From assembly GCF_001665395.1 (NCBI RefSeq), contig NZ_LZSG01000027.1, positions 34,780-98,779 of the forward strand: DNA of 64,000 nt, given 5' to 3'. A program made the translations under genes and the position numbers. Position 1 is the stretch's first letter. Each line of letters opens with the position of its first letter. This DNA is from Mycobacterium sp. 1164966.3 (GTDB lineage: Bacteria > Actinomycetota > Actinomycetes > Mycobacteriales > Mycobacteriaceae). Of this stretch, positions 33,653-42,091 are shown piece after piece. The notes under the pieces are model-generated. The model saw only the letters and a program-made list of their open reading frames with translations, was not told where the DNA came from and ran no database searches.

Positions 33653-34870
33653 ATGGATCAGCTTTTTGACGACCTGGAGGATTTCGGCTCCTTCGACGAT
33701 GCCATTTCCGGTGACGTGCGTGATCCGTACACCGAGCTGGCTCGATTGCGCCGCGTGGAACCGGTGCAGCGGCTTGAGACGTCGGGCGCATTGCCGCACG
33801 AGGAATCGAAGCCGATGTTCATCGTGTATCGCCACGAGGACGTCCAGCAGATGCTGCGTGACAACGAAACGTTCTCGTCGTCGGCCGTGATCGCGGCCTT
33901 CGGTCCCGTGCTCGGCGAGGGCGTGATGCTCGGTATGGACGAGCCGATCCACGGCCGGCTCCGTTCGTTGGTGTCAAAGGCGTTCTCGCAAAAGGCATTG
34001 GCTCGCTGGCAAGACGAGTTGGTCGGCAGGGTGGCCAACAGCCTGATCGACAGGTTCGCACCGAACGGTAAGGCAGATCTGGTGAAGGAGTTCACCTTCG
34101 ACTATCCGAGCCAGATCATTGCGGGTCTATTGGGCTTGCCCGAAAAGGACTACCCGCAGTTCCAGCGATGGTCGATTTCACTGCTGAGTTGGCTGATGAA
34201 TCCGGAACGCGGGCTCGCGGCCTCGGCCGCCCTGTGTGACTACTTCGCGCCCCGCCTCCCGGCCCGCCGCGCCGAGCCGAAGGACGACCTGATCAGCGCG
34301 CTTGCCGCGGCCGAGATCGACGGGGAGAAGCTCGCAGACGAAGAGATCTTCTCGTTTCTGCGACTGCTGCTCCCCGCCGGCGTGGAGACGACCTATCGAG
34401 CGCTCGGCAGCCTCCTTTTCGGCTTGTTGTCCGATCCGCCACAACTCGACGCGATCCGCGCCGACCGCTCGCTGCTGCCGCAAGCGATCGAGGAGGGCGT
34501 GCGGTGGGAACCGCCCTTGTTGACCATCACCCGGGTGACGACCCGTGACACCGAACTCGGCGGGGTGCAGATACCTGCCGGCTCGACGGTGATGCCGATG
34601 CTGGGCTCGGCGAACCGGCAAGAGGATCGCTATCCCGACCCCGACACGTTCAACATCCACCGGCAGCAAAAGCCGAATCTGGGCTGGGGGCACGGCGTAC
34701 ACGTATGCCTCGGTATGCACCTCGCCCGCCTCGAAATGCGCACCGCCGTCAATCTTCTGCTGGATCGGTTGCCGAATCTGCGGCTAGACCCCGACGCCGA
34801 CGACCCGCACATTCGCGGGCAGGTTTTCCGGTCTCCTACTTCGCTTCCCGTGTTGTTCGATCTCCAGTAG
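33653..34870 (+). CDS. Cytochrome P450 monooxygenase
   Basis: The 405-residue bacterial P450 starts 11 bp after the SDR stop, with AGAAGGAGCACC as ribosome site. The I-helix motif is L-P-A-G-V-E-T-T near residue 245, ExxR is E-G-V-R near 282, and the heme loop is W-G-H-G-V-H-V-C-L-G-M-H-L-A-R near 345, with Trp where Phe is usual. It should hydroxylate the cluster substrate with O2 and electrons from a ferredoxin, but no ferredoxin gene is nearby. It closes the four-gene run (binding protein, AveC-like, SDR, P450). Confidence 0.95.
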   Translation: MDQLFDDLEDFGSFDDAISGDVRDPYTELARLRRVEPVQRLETSGALPHEESKPMFIVYRHEDVQQMLRDNETFSSSAVIAAFGPVLGEGVMLGMDEPIHGRLRSLVSKAFSQKALARWQDELVGRVANSLIDRFAPNGKADLVKEFTFDYPSQIIAGLLGLPEKDYPQFQRWSISLLSWLMNPERGLAASAALCDYFAPRLPARRAEPKDDLISALAAAEIDGEKLADEEIFSFLRLLLPAGVETTYRALGSLLFGLLSDPPQLDAIRADRSLLPQAIEEGVRWEPPLLTITRVTTRDTELGGVQIPAGSTVMPMLGSANRQEDRYPDPDTFNIHRQQKPNLGWGHGVHVCLGMHLARLEMRTAVNLLLDRLPNLRLDPDADDPHIRGQVFRSPTSLPVLFDLQ

Positions 34871-34964
34871 GCCGACCCCCACCAAGGCGACAGCTTGCCA
34901 ATCGGCTAGTTTCCAGTAAGGCTCTCCGTAGAGCCCGCTAACGAGTCAACAGAGAGTGACAGAC

Positions 34965-36449
34965 ATGGCTGACACTGTAAAGGTCCGGTTCGAGCCGAAA
35001 ATGATGATCGACGGCAAGCTCGTCGACGGCCAGGCCGGCACCTTCACGAACATCAACCCTGCTACCGAGGAATCGCTTGGCGAGGTCGCCGATGCGTCGA
35101 AGGAGGACATGCACCGGGCCATCGACGCCGCCCGGCGAGCCTTCGACGAGTCCGACTGGTCGACCAACCGGGAACTGCGCAAGCGCTGTTTGCTGCAGCT
35201 GCACGACGCAATCGAGGAGGAGAAGGAAGAGCTGCGCGAGGAGCTCATTCTCGAGGTTGGGTCGCCGCGGGCGATCACCTTCGGTCCGCAGCTGGATGCC
35301 CCGCTGGCCGACGGCTTGAAGTACCCCGCCAGGCTGATCGACGAGTACGCCTGGGAAACCGACCTCGGTGACCGGGTGATCAGCCTCACCGGCGCGAACA
35401 CGTCGATCAAGGTTTGGCGCGAGCCGGTGGGCGTGGTGGGCGCGATCGTGCCGTGGAACTTCCCCTTCGAGGTGACGCTCAACAAACTCGGCCAGGCACT
35501 CGGCACCGGCAACACCGTCGTGCTCAAGCCGGCCCCCAACACTCCGTTCAACGCGACGCGGCTGGGTCGGCTGATCGCCGAGAAGACCGATATTCCGGCC
35601 GGCGTGGTCAACGTCGTGACCGCATCGGATCACTTTGTGGGCGAGGAGCTTACGCTGTCGCCCAAGGTCGACCTGATCTCGTTCACCGGCTCGACGGTGG
35701 TGGGCAAGCGGATCATGGAAAAGGGTGCGGCAACGATGAAGCGGCTGTTCCTCGAGCTCGGCGGCAAGTCGGCCACCATCGTTTTGGAGGACGCCGACTT
35801 CGGGTTGGCCTGCGCAATCGGCATCGCGCCGTGTATGCACGCCGGCCAGGGCTGCGCCAACCCGACGCGGATGTTGCTGCCGCGCTCGCGCTACGAGGAG
35901 GGTGTGGCGATCCTCAAGAGCATCTACGAGAACGTCACCTGCGGCGACCCGCAAGACCCCGGAACGTTGTGTGGCCCGGTGATTTCGGCGAAACAGCAGG
36001 AACGGGTCATGGGTTACATCCGCAAGGGCGTCGAAGAGGGCGCCACGGCTCTGGTCGGCGGGCCAGACGCACCCACCGGCTTCGATAAGGGATTCTTCGT
36101 CAGGCCAACGCTTTTCACCGACGTCGACAACAAGATGACGATCGCCCAAGAAGAGATTTTCGGTCCGGTGCTGTCCGTCATCCCGTTCGACGACGAAGAG
36201 GACGCGATCCGGATCGCCAACGACAGTATGTATGGGTTGGCGGGCAACGTGATGTCGGGCTCGCTGGAGCACTCGCTGGCGGTGGCACGCCGGATCCGGG
36301 CCGGCTTCATCGGCGTCAACGGTGGCGCACCGTACGGCGCGGACACACCGTTCGGCGGCTACAAGTACAGCGGGGTGGGCCGCCAGAACGGTATCGCCGG
36401 ATTCGATCAGTACACCGAGATCAAGTCCGTAGGGTATCCCGCGGGGTAA
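34965..36449 (+). CDS. Aldehyde dehydrogenase
   Basis: This 494-residue NAD(P)-dependent aldehyde dehydrogenase starts at ATG 34965 (a GTG at 34956 is in frame). It has I-V-P-W-N-F-P near residue 155, F-T-G-S-T-V-V-G-K near 232, the general base Glu in L-E-L-G-G-K-S near 257 and the nucleophile in G-Q-G-C-A-N-P near 291. It oxidises an aldehyde to the acid, fitting downstream of the P450/SDR steps and upstream of CoA activation and the FadE reactions. It is separated from the P450 gene by 94 bp and directly abuts the next gene. Confidence 0.94.
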   Translation: MADTVKVRFEPKMMIDGKLVDGQAGTFTNINPATEESLGEVADASKEDMHRAIDAARRAFDESDWSTNRELRKRCLLQLHDAIEEEKEELREELILEVGSPRAITFGPQLDAPLADGLKYPARLIDEYAWETDLGDRVISLTGANTSIKVWREPVGVVGAIVPWNFPFEVTLNKLGQALGTGNTVVLKPAPNTPFNATRLGRLIAEKTDIPAGVVNVVTASDHFVGEELTLSPKVDLISFTGSTVVGKRIMEKGAATMKRLFLELGGKSATIVLEDADFGLACAIGIAPCMHAGQGCANPTRMLLPRSRYEEGVAILKSIYENVTCGDPQDPGTLCGPVISAKQQERVMGYIRKGVEEGATALVGGPDAPTGFDKGFFVRPTLFTDVDNKMTIAQEEIFGPVLSVIPFDDEEDAIRIANDSMYGLAGNVMSGSLEHSLAVARRIRAGFIGVNGGAPYGADTPFGGYKYSGVGRQNGIAGFDQYTEIKSVGYPAG

Positions 36450-37085
36450 ATGGACCGCGAGTTTGTGTTCGCCGCCGTCGCCGATGAGCGACACCGGATC
36501 GCAAATTTGTTGGACAGCTTGGACGATGCGCAGCTGGCTGCGCCAAGCTTGTGCGCGGGCTGGAACGTCAAGACGGTAGCCGCGCACATCGTGAGCACGG
36601 TCGTCGACGGCACCCCCGCATTCCTCCGGCTTGCCGTGCGCCGAGGGAGCATGGCCCGCGCGATCGACGAGTTGGCGAGGCAACGTGCCCGGCTACCCGC
36701 CGCAGAGATTGTTGCCAGCCTGCATCGATGCGCCGATCGGCAGATCAGCCCGCCGTTGTTCGGACCCCTCGACCCCCTCGCGGACATCCTGGTGCACGGC
36801 GGCGACATCAGCATCCCGCTGGGTCTGCCGTTCGCGCCCGAGCCACAATTGGCTGCGCTGGCGATGGATTTTCTGACCGGTCCGTGGCCCTTCGGATTCG
36901 TGCCTGTTTGCCGCTTACGTGGGATTAGCCTGCACGGCAATGATGTTCGCCGGGCCTGGGGTCGCGGCGCGGAAATCCGCGGCCCGGTGGCCGCCCTGAT
37001 GATGGCGGTCAGCGGCCGCGTCGCCCTGCTGCACCTGCTCGACGGTCCGGGGTTGCCAGTACTGCGTTCGCGTCTGCCAGCTTGA
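36450..37085 (+). CDS. Maleylpyruvate isomerase-family (MDMPI/DinB-like) mycothiol-dependent protein
   Basis: The 211-residue protein begins at the base after the aldehyde dehydrogenase stop, so the two are co-transcribed. The N-terminal four-helix region (V-A-D-E-R-H-R-I-A-N-L-L-D-S-L, L-C-A-G-W-N-V-K-T-V-A-A-H-I) matches the mycothiol-dependent MDMPI N-domain, including the C-x-G-W...H pattern of metal ligands, and H-G-G-D-I near residue 112 supplies a further His/Asp. These proteins use mycothiol in isomerisation or detoxification. Here the role may be handling a reactive aldehyde or epoxide from the P450 step. The stop codon overlaps motif site 6. Confidence 0.82.
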   Translation: MDREFVFAAVADERHRIANLLDSLDDAQLAAPSLCAGWNVKTVAAHIVSTVVDGTPAFLRLAVRRGSMARAIDELARQRARLPAAEIVASLHRCADRQISPPLFGPLDPLADILVHGGDISIPLGLPFAPEPQLAALAMDFLTGPWPFGFVPVCRLRGISLHGNDVRRAWGRGAEIRGPVAALMMAVSGRVALLHLLDGPGLPVLRSRLPA

Positions 37086-37100
37086 CCTAATCTTTGTTCC
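37082..37100 (-). promoter_or_regulatory. Cluster motif site 6 (before the acyltransferase gene)
   Basis: On the minus strand it reads GGAACAAAGATTAGGTCAA. It starts within the stop of the MDMPI-like gene and lies about 355 bp before the acyltransferase start, or 64 bp before a doubtful small frame at 37164. Confidence 0.6.
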
Positions 37101-37453
37101 GGCATAGATTGAGTTGCGGTCGGGATAGGGGAGACCGGCGTTTCCTCGATTCGGAAAGAGCCAATGACACCTCGAAGCCATCATGGAAACCAGCGACATG
37201 CCCGGCGGTCAGCGTGCCCGCACCCCGAACGTCCGGGAGCACATGGCATTCGGACGCGGCAAACATTCCCGCCCCGGCGCCCCGCCGGCTCGGGTCGAGG
37301 CCGAATTTCCCTGAGCCGCATCCTCGATCGGATGTCGGACATCAGCATTCTCGAGCCAAAACACGGTCCCGTTAATGCGCCTAGCTATACCTACGAACCG
37401 AGCTGGCAGATGCGTGGCCTCACTGCGCTGCACCTCGCCTTCAGTCCGATCTC
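37086..37453. other. Leader-like stretch before the acyltransferase gene
   Basis: Apart from motif site 6 and the uncertain frame 37164-37457, no gene is seen in these 368 bp. The transcript for the acyltransferase probably starts here. Confidence 0.4.
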
Positions 37454-37457
37454 ATGA
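37164..37457 (+). CDS. Possible small protein upstream of and overlapping the acyltransferase gene
   Basis: A 97-codon frame ends with TGA overlapping the acyltransferase ATG (ATGA). This is the translational-coupling arrangement used throughout this window and the main reason to list it. A shorter start at ATG 37332 would give M-S-D-I-S-I-L-E-P-K-H-G-P-V-N-A-P. Residues before that are Arg/Pro-rich like out-of-frame high-GC sequence. No family is recognised. Confidence 0.3.
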   Translation: MTPRSHHGNQRHARRSACPHPERPGAHGIRTRQTFPPRRPAGSGRGRISLSRILDRMSDISILEPKHGPVNAPSYTYEPSWQMRGLTALHLAFSPIS

Positions 37458-38242
37458 CTGCCGAGCTCGCCGAGTTTGATCCCGGCTTCACCAAGCGCCT
37501 GGTCGAGGCGGCGGCCCCGATTGCCAAGCGCTGGTTTCGTTTCGAGGTGCACGGGCTGGAATCCCTGCCAACCAAAGGCGGGGCACTACTTGTTTCCAAT
37601 CACTCGGGTGGGATGCTGACGCCCGACGTGCTGATCTTCGCCGCAGCCTTCTATGACCGATTTGGCTACGGTCGTCCCCTGTACACCCTTGGTCACGACG
37701 GATTGTTCGTCGGACCGATGGCGGATTGGTTGCGCCGTGTCGGCACGATCCGCGCCAGTTCGGAAAACACTGCCAACGCGCTGCGAGCGGGCGGAGTTGT
37801 ACTGGTCTTCCCGGGCGGGATCTATGACGCGTACCGACCGACGCTGGCGTGCAACGTCGTCGACTTCAACGGACGCACGGGATATGTCAAATCCGCAGTG
37901 GACGCCGGTGTGCCGATCGTGCCGGCGGCGTCGATCGGCGGGCAGGAAAGCCAGCTGTTCTTGACTCGCGGCACGTGGCTGGCCAAGCGGCTGGGCCTGT
38001 CGCGCTGGCGGTCCGACATTCTGCCGCTGACCTTCGGCTTTCCGTTCGGGCCCAGTGTGATCATGCCGCCCAATCTGCCGTTGCCGACCAAGATCGTCAC
38101 CGACGTCTTGGAACCGATCGACATCGTCGCGAGGTTCGGGCACGAACCCAACTTCGCCGACGTCGACGCGCACGTCCGCTCGGTGATGCAGACCGCTTTG
38201 GATCGGCTGGCCCGCAAGCGGAGGCTGCCCATCCTGGGCTAA
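37454..38242 (+). CDS. Lysophospholipid/diacylglycerol acyltransferase-like protein (PlsC superfamily)
   Basis: The 262-residue protein has the acyltransferase block S-N-H-S-G-G-M-L-T-P-D near residue 52 and F-P-G-G-I-Y-D-A-Y near 117, the pattern of the LPLAT/MGAT-like branch rather than the strict HX4D of PlsC. Further on are V-P-I-V-P-A-A-S-I-G-G and F-G-F-P-F-G-P-S. It should transfer acyl groups from acyl-CoA to glycerolipid or a similar alcohol at the membrane. The stop overlaps the convergent wax-ester synthase stop by 4 bp. Its place beside a WS/DGAT suggests storage-lipid formation from acyl-CoA released by this cluster. Confidence 0.85.
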   Translation: MTAELAEFDPGFTKRLVEAAAPIAKRWFRFEVHGLESLPTKGGALLVSNHSGGMLTPDVLIFAAAFYDRFGYGRPLYTLGHDGLFVGPMADWLRRVGTIRASSENTANALRAGGVVLVFPGGIYDAYRPTLACNVVDFNGRTGYVKSAVDAGVPIVPAASIGGQESQLFLTRGTWLAKRLGLSRWRSDILPLTFGFPFGPSVIMPPNLPLPTKIVTDVLEPIDIVARFGHEPNFADVDAHVRSVMQTALDRLARKRRLPILG

Positions 38243-39675
38243 GACTGGGCGGTTGCCGCCGGCATGGCGGTGTCAACTGTGGTCAGCTCGCCGGAAAAGC
38301 CTGCCGCAGTTCGAATTTCGCGGAAAGCGTGGATCATGGCGTCCGTCGCCTCGTGGGTGTCGCGCAGGGTGCGGTCGTCGGCGATAACCGAGATGTTTAG
38401 TTGGTCGACATAGCTCCACACGGTGATGTTCATGCCGCAAGCGGTGATAAGTGGTCCGACGGAATAGATTTCACTGATCGGAGCGCCCGCCAAATGCCCG
38501 CGCTCGCGGGGTCCCGCCACATTGGATATCGGGATGTTGAAGAGCTTGTTTCGCGCATTCCGTCGCCCCATCCAATTGAATACAGGAGGAGCGGCCAGAG
38601 GTGGCAAGTAGTCGATCAAGCGGGCCGTCACCTTCGGACCAAGCAGTTCGCTGTTCTCTTTGGCGATGCCGGTGCCCAGCGCGGTCAATCGCACCCGCTC
38701 CAGCGGATCGTCGACATGGGTAGGCAGCGAGACCACCATGCCGCCCAGTTCGTTGCCGGTGATCCGGTGTGGCGACCTGTCCGTGCTCGCCGGCACCGAA
38801 GTGATAAGGGGTCGGTCGGCGCGGCCGTCGTAGCGGAGCAACAACTCCCGCAAGCCGCCGGCGGCCATTGCCATCACCACATCATTGATGGTGATCCGCA
38901 GATGCTTGCTGGTTTCCTTCACCTCCGCCAGCGACAACGTCGCGGTGGCGAAAGTCCGCGCCGGTGAGACCACGTGGTTGAGGAAGGTCGGCGGCGCGTG
39001 GAGAAGCCGCGCCAGATCTGGCTGCCTACCGCGTTCGCGAGAACGCCGCCACACGCGACGCAAACCGGAAAGCGAATCGGCGACGACCCCGGGCAGTGCG
39101 ACCGCCTGCTGAGCGTGGTCTCGGCCCGCCGCGCGTAATAGCTCTGCAGTGGACGGGGGTACGCAATTCGCGTCGTCGTCGCGTTCGTCCTGGACCGGCC
39201 CGTCCATGTCCATGATTCTGGCCAAGAGATTCGCCGACGCCACCCCGTCGGCCAGAGCGTGGTGCATCTTCCCGATGAGCGCGACTTTGTGGTCGGCCAT
39301 CCCTTCGGCAAAGTGAAATTCCCAGAGCGGCCGGCTGCGATCCAGTGGAGTGCTGGCGATTTTCCCGATCACCTCGTCCAGCTCTCGGCGGCCACCGGGC
39401 GAGGGCACCTGCACTCGCCGCAGGTGGTAATCCAGATCGACCTCACAATTTTCCAGCCACATCGGATGGTGCAGTCGCAAGGGGATGTCGACGAGCTTGT
39501 AGCGCAACGGATCCAGCCGATGCAGCCGGCGCCTTAGCGTCTGCCTGAACAGCTCGAAGGTGAACTCTCCGGCACAGTCGGCAGTGTCGATCACAGCGAC
39601 CTTCAAGGTGTGCGTGTGCAGGTTGGGCGTCTCGCTGTAGAGCAACATTGCGTCCATGCCGTTGAGCCGCTTCAC
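38239..39675 (-). CDS. Wax ester synthase / diacylglycerol acyltransferase (WS/DGAT)
   Basis: The GTG at 39675 gives V-K-R-L-N-G-M-D-A-M-L-L-Y, the family's standard N-terminus. The active-site H-H-x-x-x-D-G is present as M-H-H-A-L-A-D-G near residue 140, and later family blocks (V-P-A-S-T-D, N-E-L-G-G-M, N-V-A-G-P-R, S-V-G-P) are all in order. At 478 residues it is full length. It condenses acyl-CoA with diacylglycerol or fatty alcohol to make triacylglycerol or wax ester. Motif site 7 is 43-61 bp upstream of the start, linking it to the same putative regulon. Confidence 0.94.
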   Translation of the reverse strand: MKRLNGMDAMLLYSETPNLHTHTLKVAVIDTADCAGEFTFELFRQTLRRRLHRLDPLRYKLVDIPLRLHHPMWLENCEVDLDYHLRRVQVPSPGGRRELDEVIGKIASTPLDRSRPLWEFHFAEGMADHKVALIGKMHHALADGVASANLLARIMDMDGPVQDERDDDANCVPPSTAELLRAAGRDHAQQAVALPGVVADSLSGLRRVWRRSRERGRQPDLARLLHAPPTFLNHVVSPARTFATATLSLAEVKETSKHLRITINDVVMAMAAGGLRELLLRYDGRADRPLITSVPASTDRSPHRITGNELGGMVVSLPTHVDDPLERVRLTALGTGIAKENSELLGPKVTARLIDYLPPLAAPPVFNWMGRRNARNKLFNIPISNVAGPRERGHLAGAPISEIYSVGPLITACGMNITVWSYVDQLNISVIADDRTLRDTHEATDAMIHAFREIRTAAGFSGELTTVDTAMPAATAQS

Positions 39676-40128
39676 ACCCGATATTCGACCACTATCGCGG
39701 ACGCCAAGTAGGCCATCTGAACAAATCTCTGGGTCATTTGTCGAGGTGGCAGGCGGCACCCTCGGGCAGCGCAACTGCGCCCAAAGCCACCTCCGACTGG
39801 CTAGCCGCGCGTTCCACGCGATTATTTGTGCACATCCGCGCGACAACCGTTGCGGACCAGTCGATTACCGCTACAAGCTGATACAAACCACGCGTTCCGT
39901 TCGCGGGCTGGAGTGGCAGGCGGGGCCGTCGATGCACGGCGGAATTTCGTCGATCCGAAACGGGTCCCTCCCCGCCGGCCGAGGCGCAACCGGGATCAGG
40001 CCCATCTCGTCCCGGTGTTTCAGCCCGCAGAAGCATAGGTTTTATAGCTAAATCGCACCCCGGCCGATGCCCGTCCAACGCGTTGGTCGACAATCGACCT
40101 AATAACACGCGTCAAAGGAGACCTGATC
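39676..40128. other. Divergent promoter region
   Basis: These 453 bp lie between the WS/DGAT gene (minus) and the thiolase gene (plus). Motif site 7 is at 39718-39736. No coding frame of substance was found. AAAGGAGACC just before 40129 is the thiolase ribosome site. Confidence 0.5.
39718..39736 (+). promoter_or_regulatory. Cluster motif site 7 (upstream of WS/DGAT gene)
   Basis: TGAACAAATCTCTGGGTCA is the most divergent of the seven copies but keeps AACA, the central T and the G at position 14. It lies 43-61 bp upstream of the GTG at 39675. Confidence 0.5.
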
Positions 40129-41277
40129 ATGGCTGAAGCCGTCATCGTCGAGGCTGTACGTTCGCCCATCGGCAAGCGCAACGGAGGACTGTCCGGCGTG
40201 CACCCCGCCGACCTGTCCGCGCAGGTCCTCAACGGATTGGCCACCAAAGCGGGCATCGACCCCGAGATCGTCGACGACGTCATCTGGGGCTGTGTCATGC
40301 AGGCCGGCGAGCAGTCCCTCGACATCGGCCGTACCGCCCTGCTGGCCGCCGGCTGGCCGGAAACCGTGCCCGGCGTGACCGTCGACCGCCAGTGCGGGTC
40401 GAGCCAGCAGTCCGTGCACTTCGCCGCGGCCGGCGTGGTCGCCGGACACTATGACGTCGTCGTCGCCGGCGGCGTGGAGTCGATGTCTCGCACCCCCATG
40501 GGCTCGTCACTGGCCAACGGCGGACGGCCTTACCCGGAGTCGTTCTTGACCCGCTACGAAGGCAAGATTCCCAACCAGGGCCTGGGCGCGGAGATGATTG
40601 CCGAGCAGTGGGGACTCGACCGCGTAGCGCTGGACGAGTTCTCGCTCGGGTCACATGAAAAGGCTGCCGCCGCACAGGATTCCGGCGCTTTCGACGACCA
40701 AATCGTCGGCATCAGGGACCAGGACGGCAATGTCGTACTCAAAGACGAGGGCATCCGCCGCGGCACCCCGATGGAGAAGATGGCCTCGCTGAAGCCGGCG
40801 TTCAAAGAAGACGGCGTGATCCACGCCGGCAACTCCTCGCAGATCTCCGACGGTTCGGCCGCGCTGCTCTTCATGTCCGCCGAGAAGGCCAAGTCACTGG
40901 GCATGAAGCCGATTGCCAAGGTGCACACCGCCACACTGGCCGGAGCTGACCCGGTGATCATGCTGACCGCGCCCATTCCGGCCACCCAGAAGGTGCTCAA
41001 GCGCTCCGGCCTGAGCATCGACGACATCGGCGCCTACGAGGTCAACGAGGCGTTCGCCCCGGTGCCGCTGGCCTGGCTGCGCGACATCGGCGCCGACGAG
41101 AAGAAGCTCAACCCCAACGGCGGCGCGATCGCCCTCGGTCACCCGCTCGGCGGCTCGGGCGCGCGCTTGATGACCACGCTGCTCTACCACATGCGGGACA
41201 AGGGAATTCGCTACGGCCTGCAGACCATGTGCGAGGGCGGCGGACAGGCCAACGCGACCATCCTCGAGCTGCTGTGA
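40129..41277 (+). CDS. Acetyl-CoA acetyltransferase (thiolase, FadA-type)
   Basis: The 382-residue thiolase has the nucleophilic Cys89 in V-D-R-Q-C-G-S-S-Q-Q, N-E-A-F near residue 305, G-H-P-L-G-G-S-G-A-R near 338 and the second cysteine in M-C-E-G-G-G-Q-A-N. The D-R-Q-C-G-S-S-Q-Q block is shared with mycobacterial FadA5/FadA6-type thiolases of sterol breakdown, as I recall them. It cleaves 3-ketoacyl-CoA with CoA, the last beta-oxidation step for which the SDR and FadE products upstream would be substrates. GTGA overlap with the crotonase gene shows an operon. Confidence 0.94.
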   Translation: MAEAVIVEAVRSPIGKRNGGLSGVHPADLSAQVLNGLATKAGIDPEIVDDVIWGCVMQAGEQSLDIGRTALLAAGWPETVPGVTVDRQCGSSQQSVHFAAAGVVAGHYDVVVAGGVESMSRTPMGSSLANGGRPYPESFLTRYEGKIPNQGLGAEMIAEQWGLDRVALDEFSLGSHEKAAAAQDSGAFDDQIVGIRDQDGNVVLKDEGIRRGTPMEKMASLKPAFKEDGVIHAGNSSQISDGSAALLFMSAEKAKSLGMKPIAKVHTATLAGADPVIMLTAPIPATQKVLKRSGLSIDDIGAYEVNEAFAPVPLAWLRDIGADEKKLNPNGGAIALGHPLGGSGARLMTTLLYHMRDKGIRYGLQTMCEGGGQANATILELL

Positions 41278-42071
41278 CAGACGCCGGGCAGCCCGGCGCG
41301 CTCGTCGAACACCGTGGCAACGTCATGGTGATCACGATCAACCGGCCGGAAGCCCGCAATGCGGTCAACGCCGCCGTCAGCATCGCCGTCGGGAATGCGC
41401 TCGAACAAGCACAGAACGACACCGAGGTGCGGGCCGTGGTCATCACCGGCGCCGGTGACAAATCCTTTTGCGCGGGAGCCGATCTCAAGGCGATCGCACG
41501 ACGGGAAAATCTCTACCACCCCGACCACGGTGAGTGGGGGTTTGCCGGCTACGTGCACCATTTCATCGACAAACCCACCATCGCCGCGGTCAACGGCACC
41601 GCATTCGGCGGCGGCACCGAGCTGGCGCTGGCAAGTGATCTTGTGGTGGCCGGCGAACGCGCTCAATTCGGGCTGCCGGAGGTCAAACGCGGGCTGATCG
41701 CCGCTGCCGGCGGCGTCTTCCGGATCATGAATCAGTTGCCGCGCAAAGTGGCGATGGAACTGCTGTTGACCGGTGATCCGCTGAGCGCGTCACACGCGCT
41801 GCAATGGGGCTTGATCAACGATGTGGTGAAGGACGGCTCGGTGCTCGATGCTGCGCTCGAGCTGGCCGCGCGGGTAACCGTGAACGCACCGCTGTCGGTG
41901 CAGGCCAGCAAGCGCATCGCTTACGGGGTCGACGACGGCGTGATCGCCGACGAGGAAGCGGGCTGGGAGCGGACCATGCGCGAAATGCGTTCGCTGATCA
42001 GATCCGAGGACGCCCGGGAAGGACCGCTCGCGTTCGCCGAGAAGCGACAACCGGTCTGGAAGGCGCGTTAG
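41274..42071 (+). CDS. Enoyl-CoA hydratase/isomerase (crotonase, EchA-type)
   Basis: The GTG at 41274 overlaps the thiolase stop. The 265-residue crotonase has the CoA-binding A-G-A-D-L-K-A near residue 68, the oxyanion loop F-G-G-G-T-E-L-A-L-A-S-D near 107 and the active-site glutamate region F-G-L-P-E-V-K-R-G near 130, so both the oxyanion glycines and an acid are kept. The ending F-A-E-K-R-Q-P-V-W is common in mycobacterial EchA proteins. It hydrates an enoyl-CoA, completing a FadE-EchA-SDR-FadA set within the window. Confidence 0.93.
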   Translation: MTDAGQPGALVEHRGNVMVITINRPEARNAVNAAVSIAVGNALEQAQNDTEVRAVVITGAGDKSFCAGADLKAIARRENLYHPDHGEWGFAGYVHHFIDKPTIAAVNGTAFGGGTELALASDLVVAGERAQFGLPEVKRGLIAAAGGVFRIMNQLPRKVAMELLLTGDPLSASHALQWGLINDVVKDGSVLDAALELAARVTVNAPLSVQASKRIAYGVDDGVIADEEAGWERTMREMRSLIRSEDAREGPLAFAEKRQPVWKAR

Positions 42072-42091
42072 TGGCGATCGCCACCATCGGG

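Noticed and set aside
34938..36683. 581-codon open frame on the minus strand
   Set aside because: It is antisense to the aldehyde dehydrogenase and MDMPI-like genes, His/Arg/Pro-rich without motifs, and typical of third-position GC bias; the plus-strand genes have complete active sites.
40060..40128. Possible eighth copy of the cluster motif before the thiolase gene (CGACCTAATAACACG)
   Set aside because: It shares only a GACCTAA part and lacks the AACA and TTG core at the right spacing.
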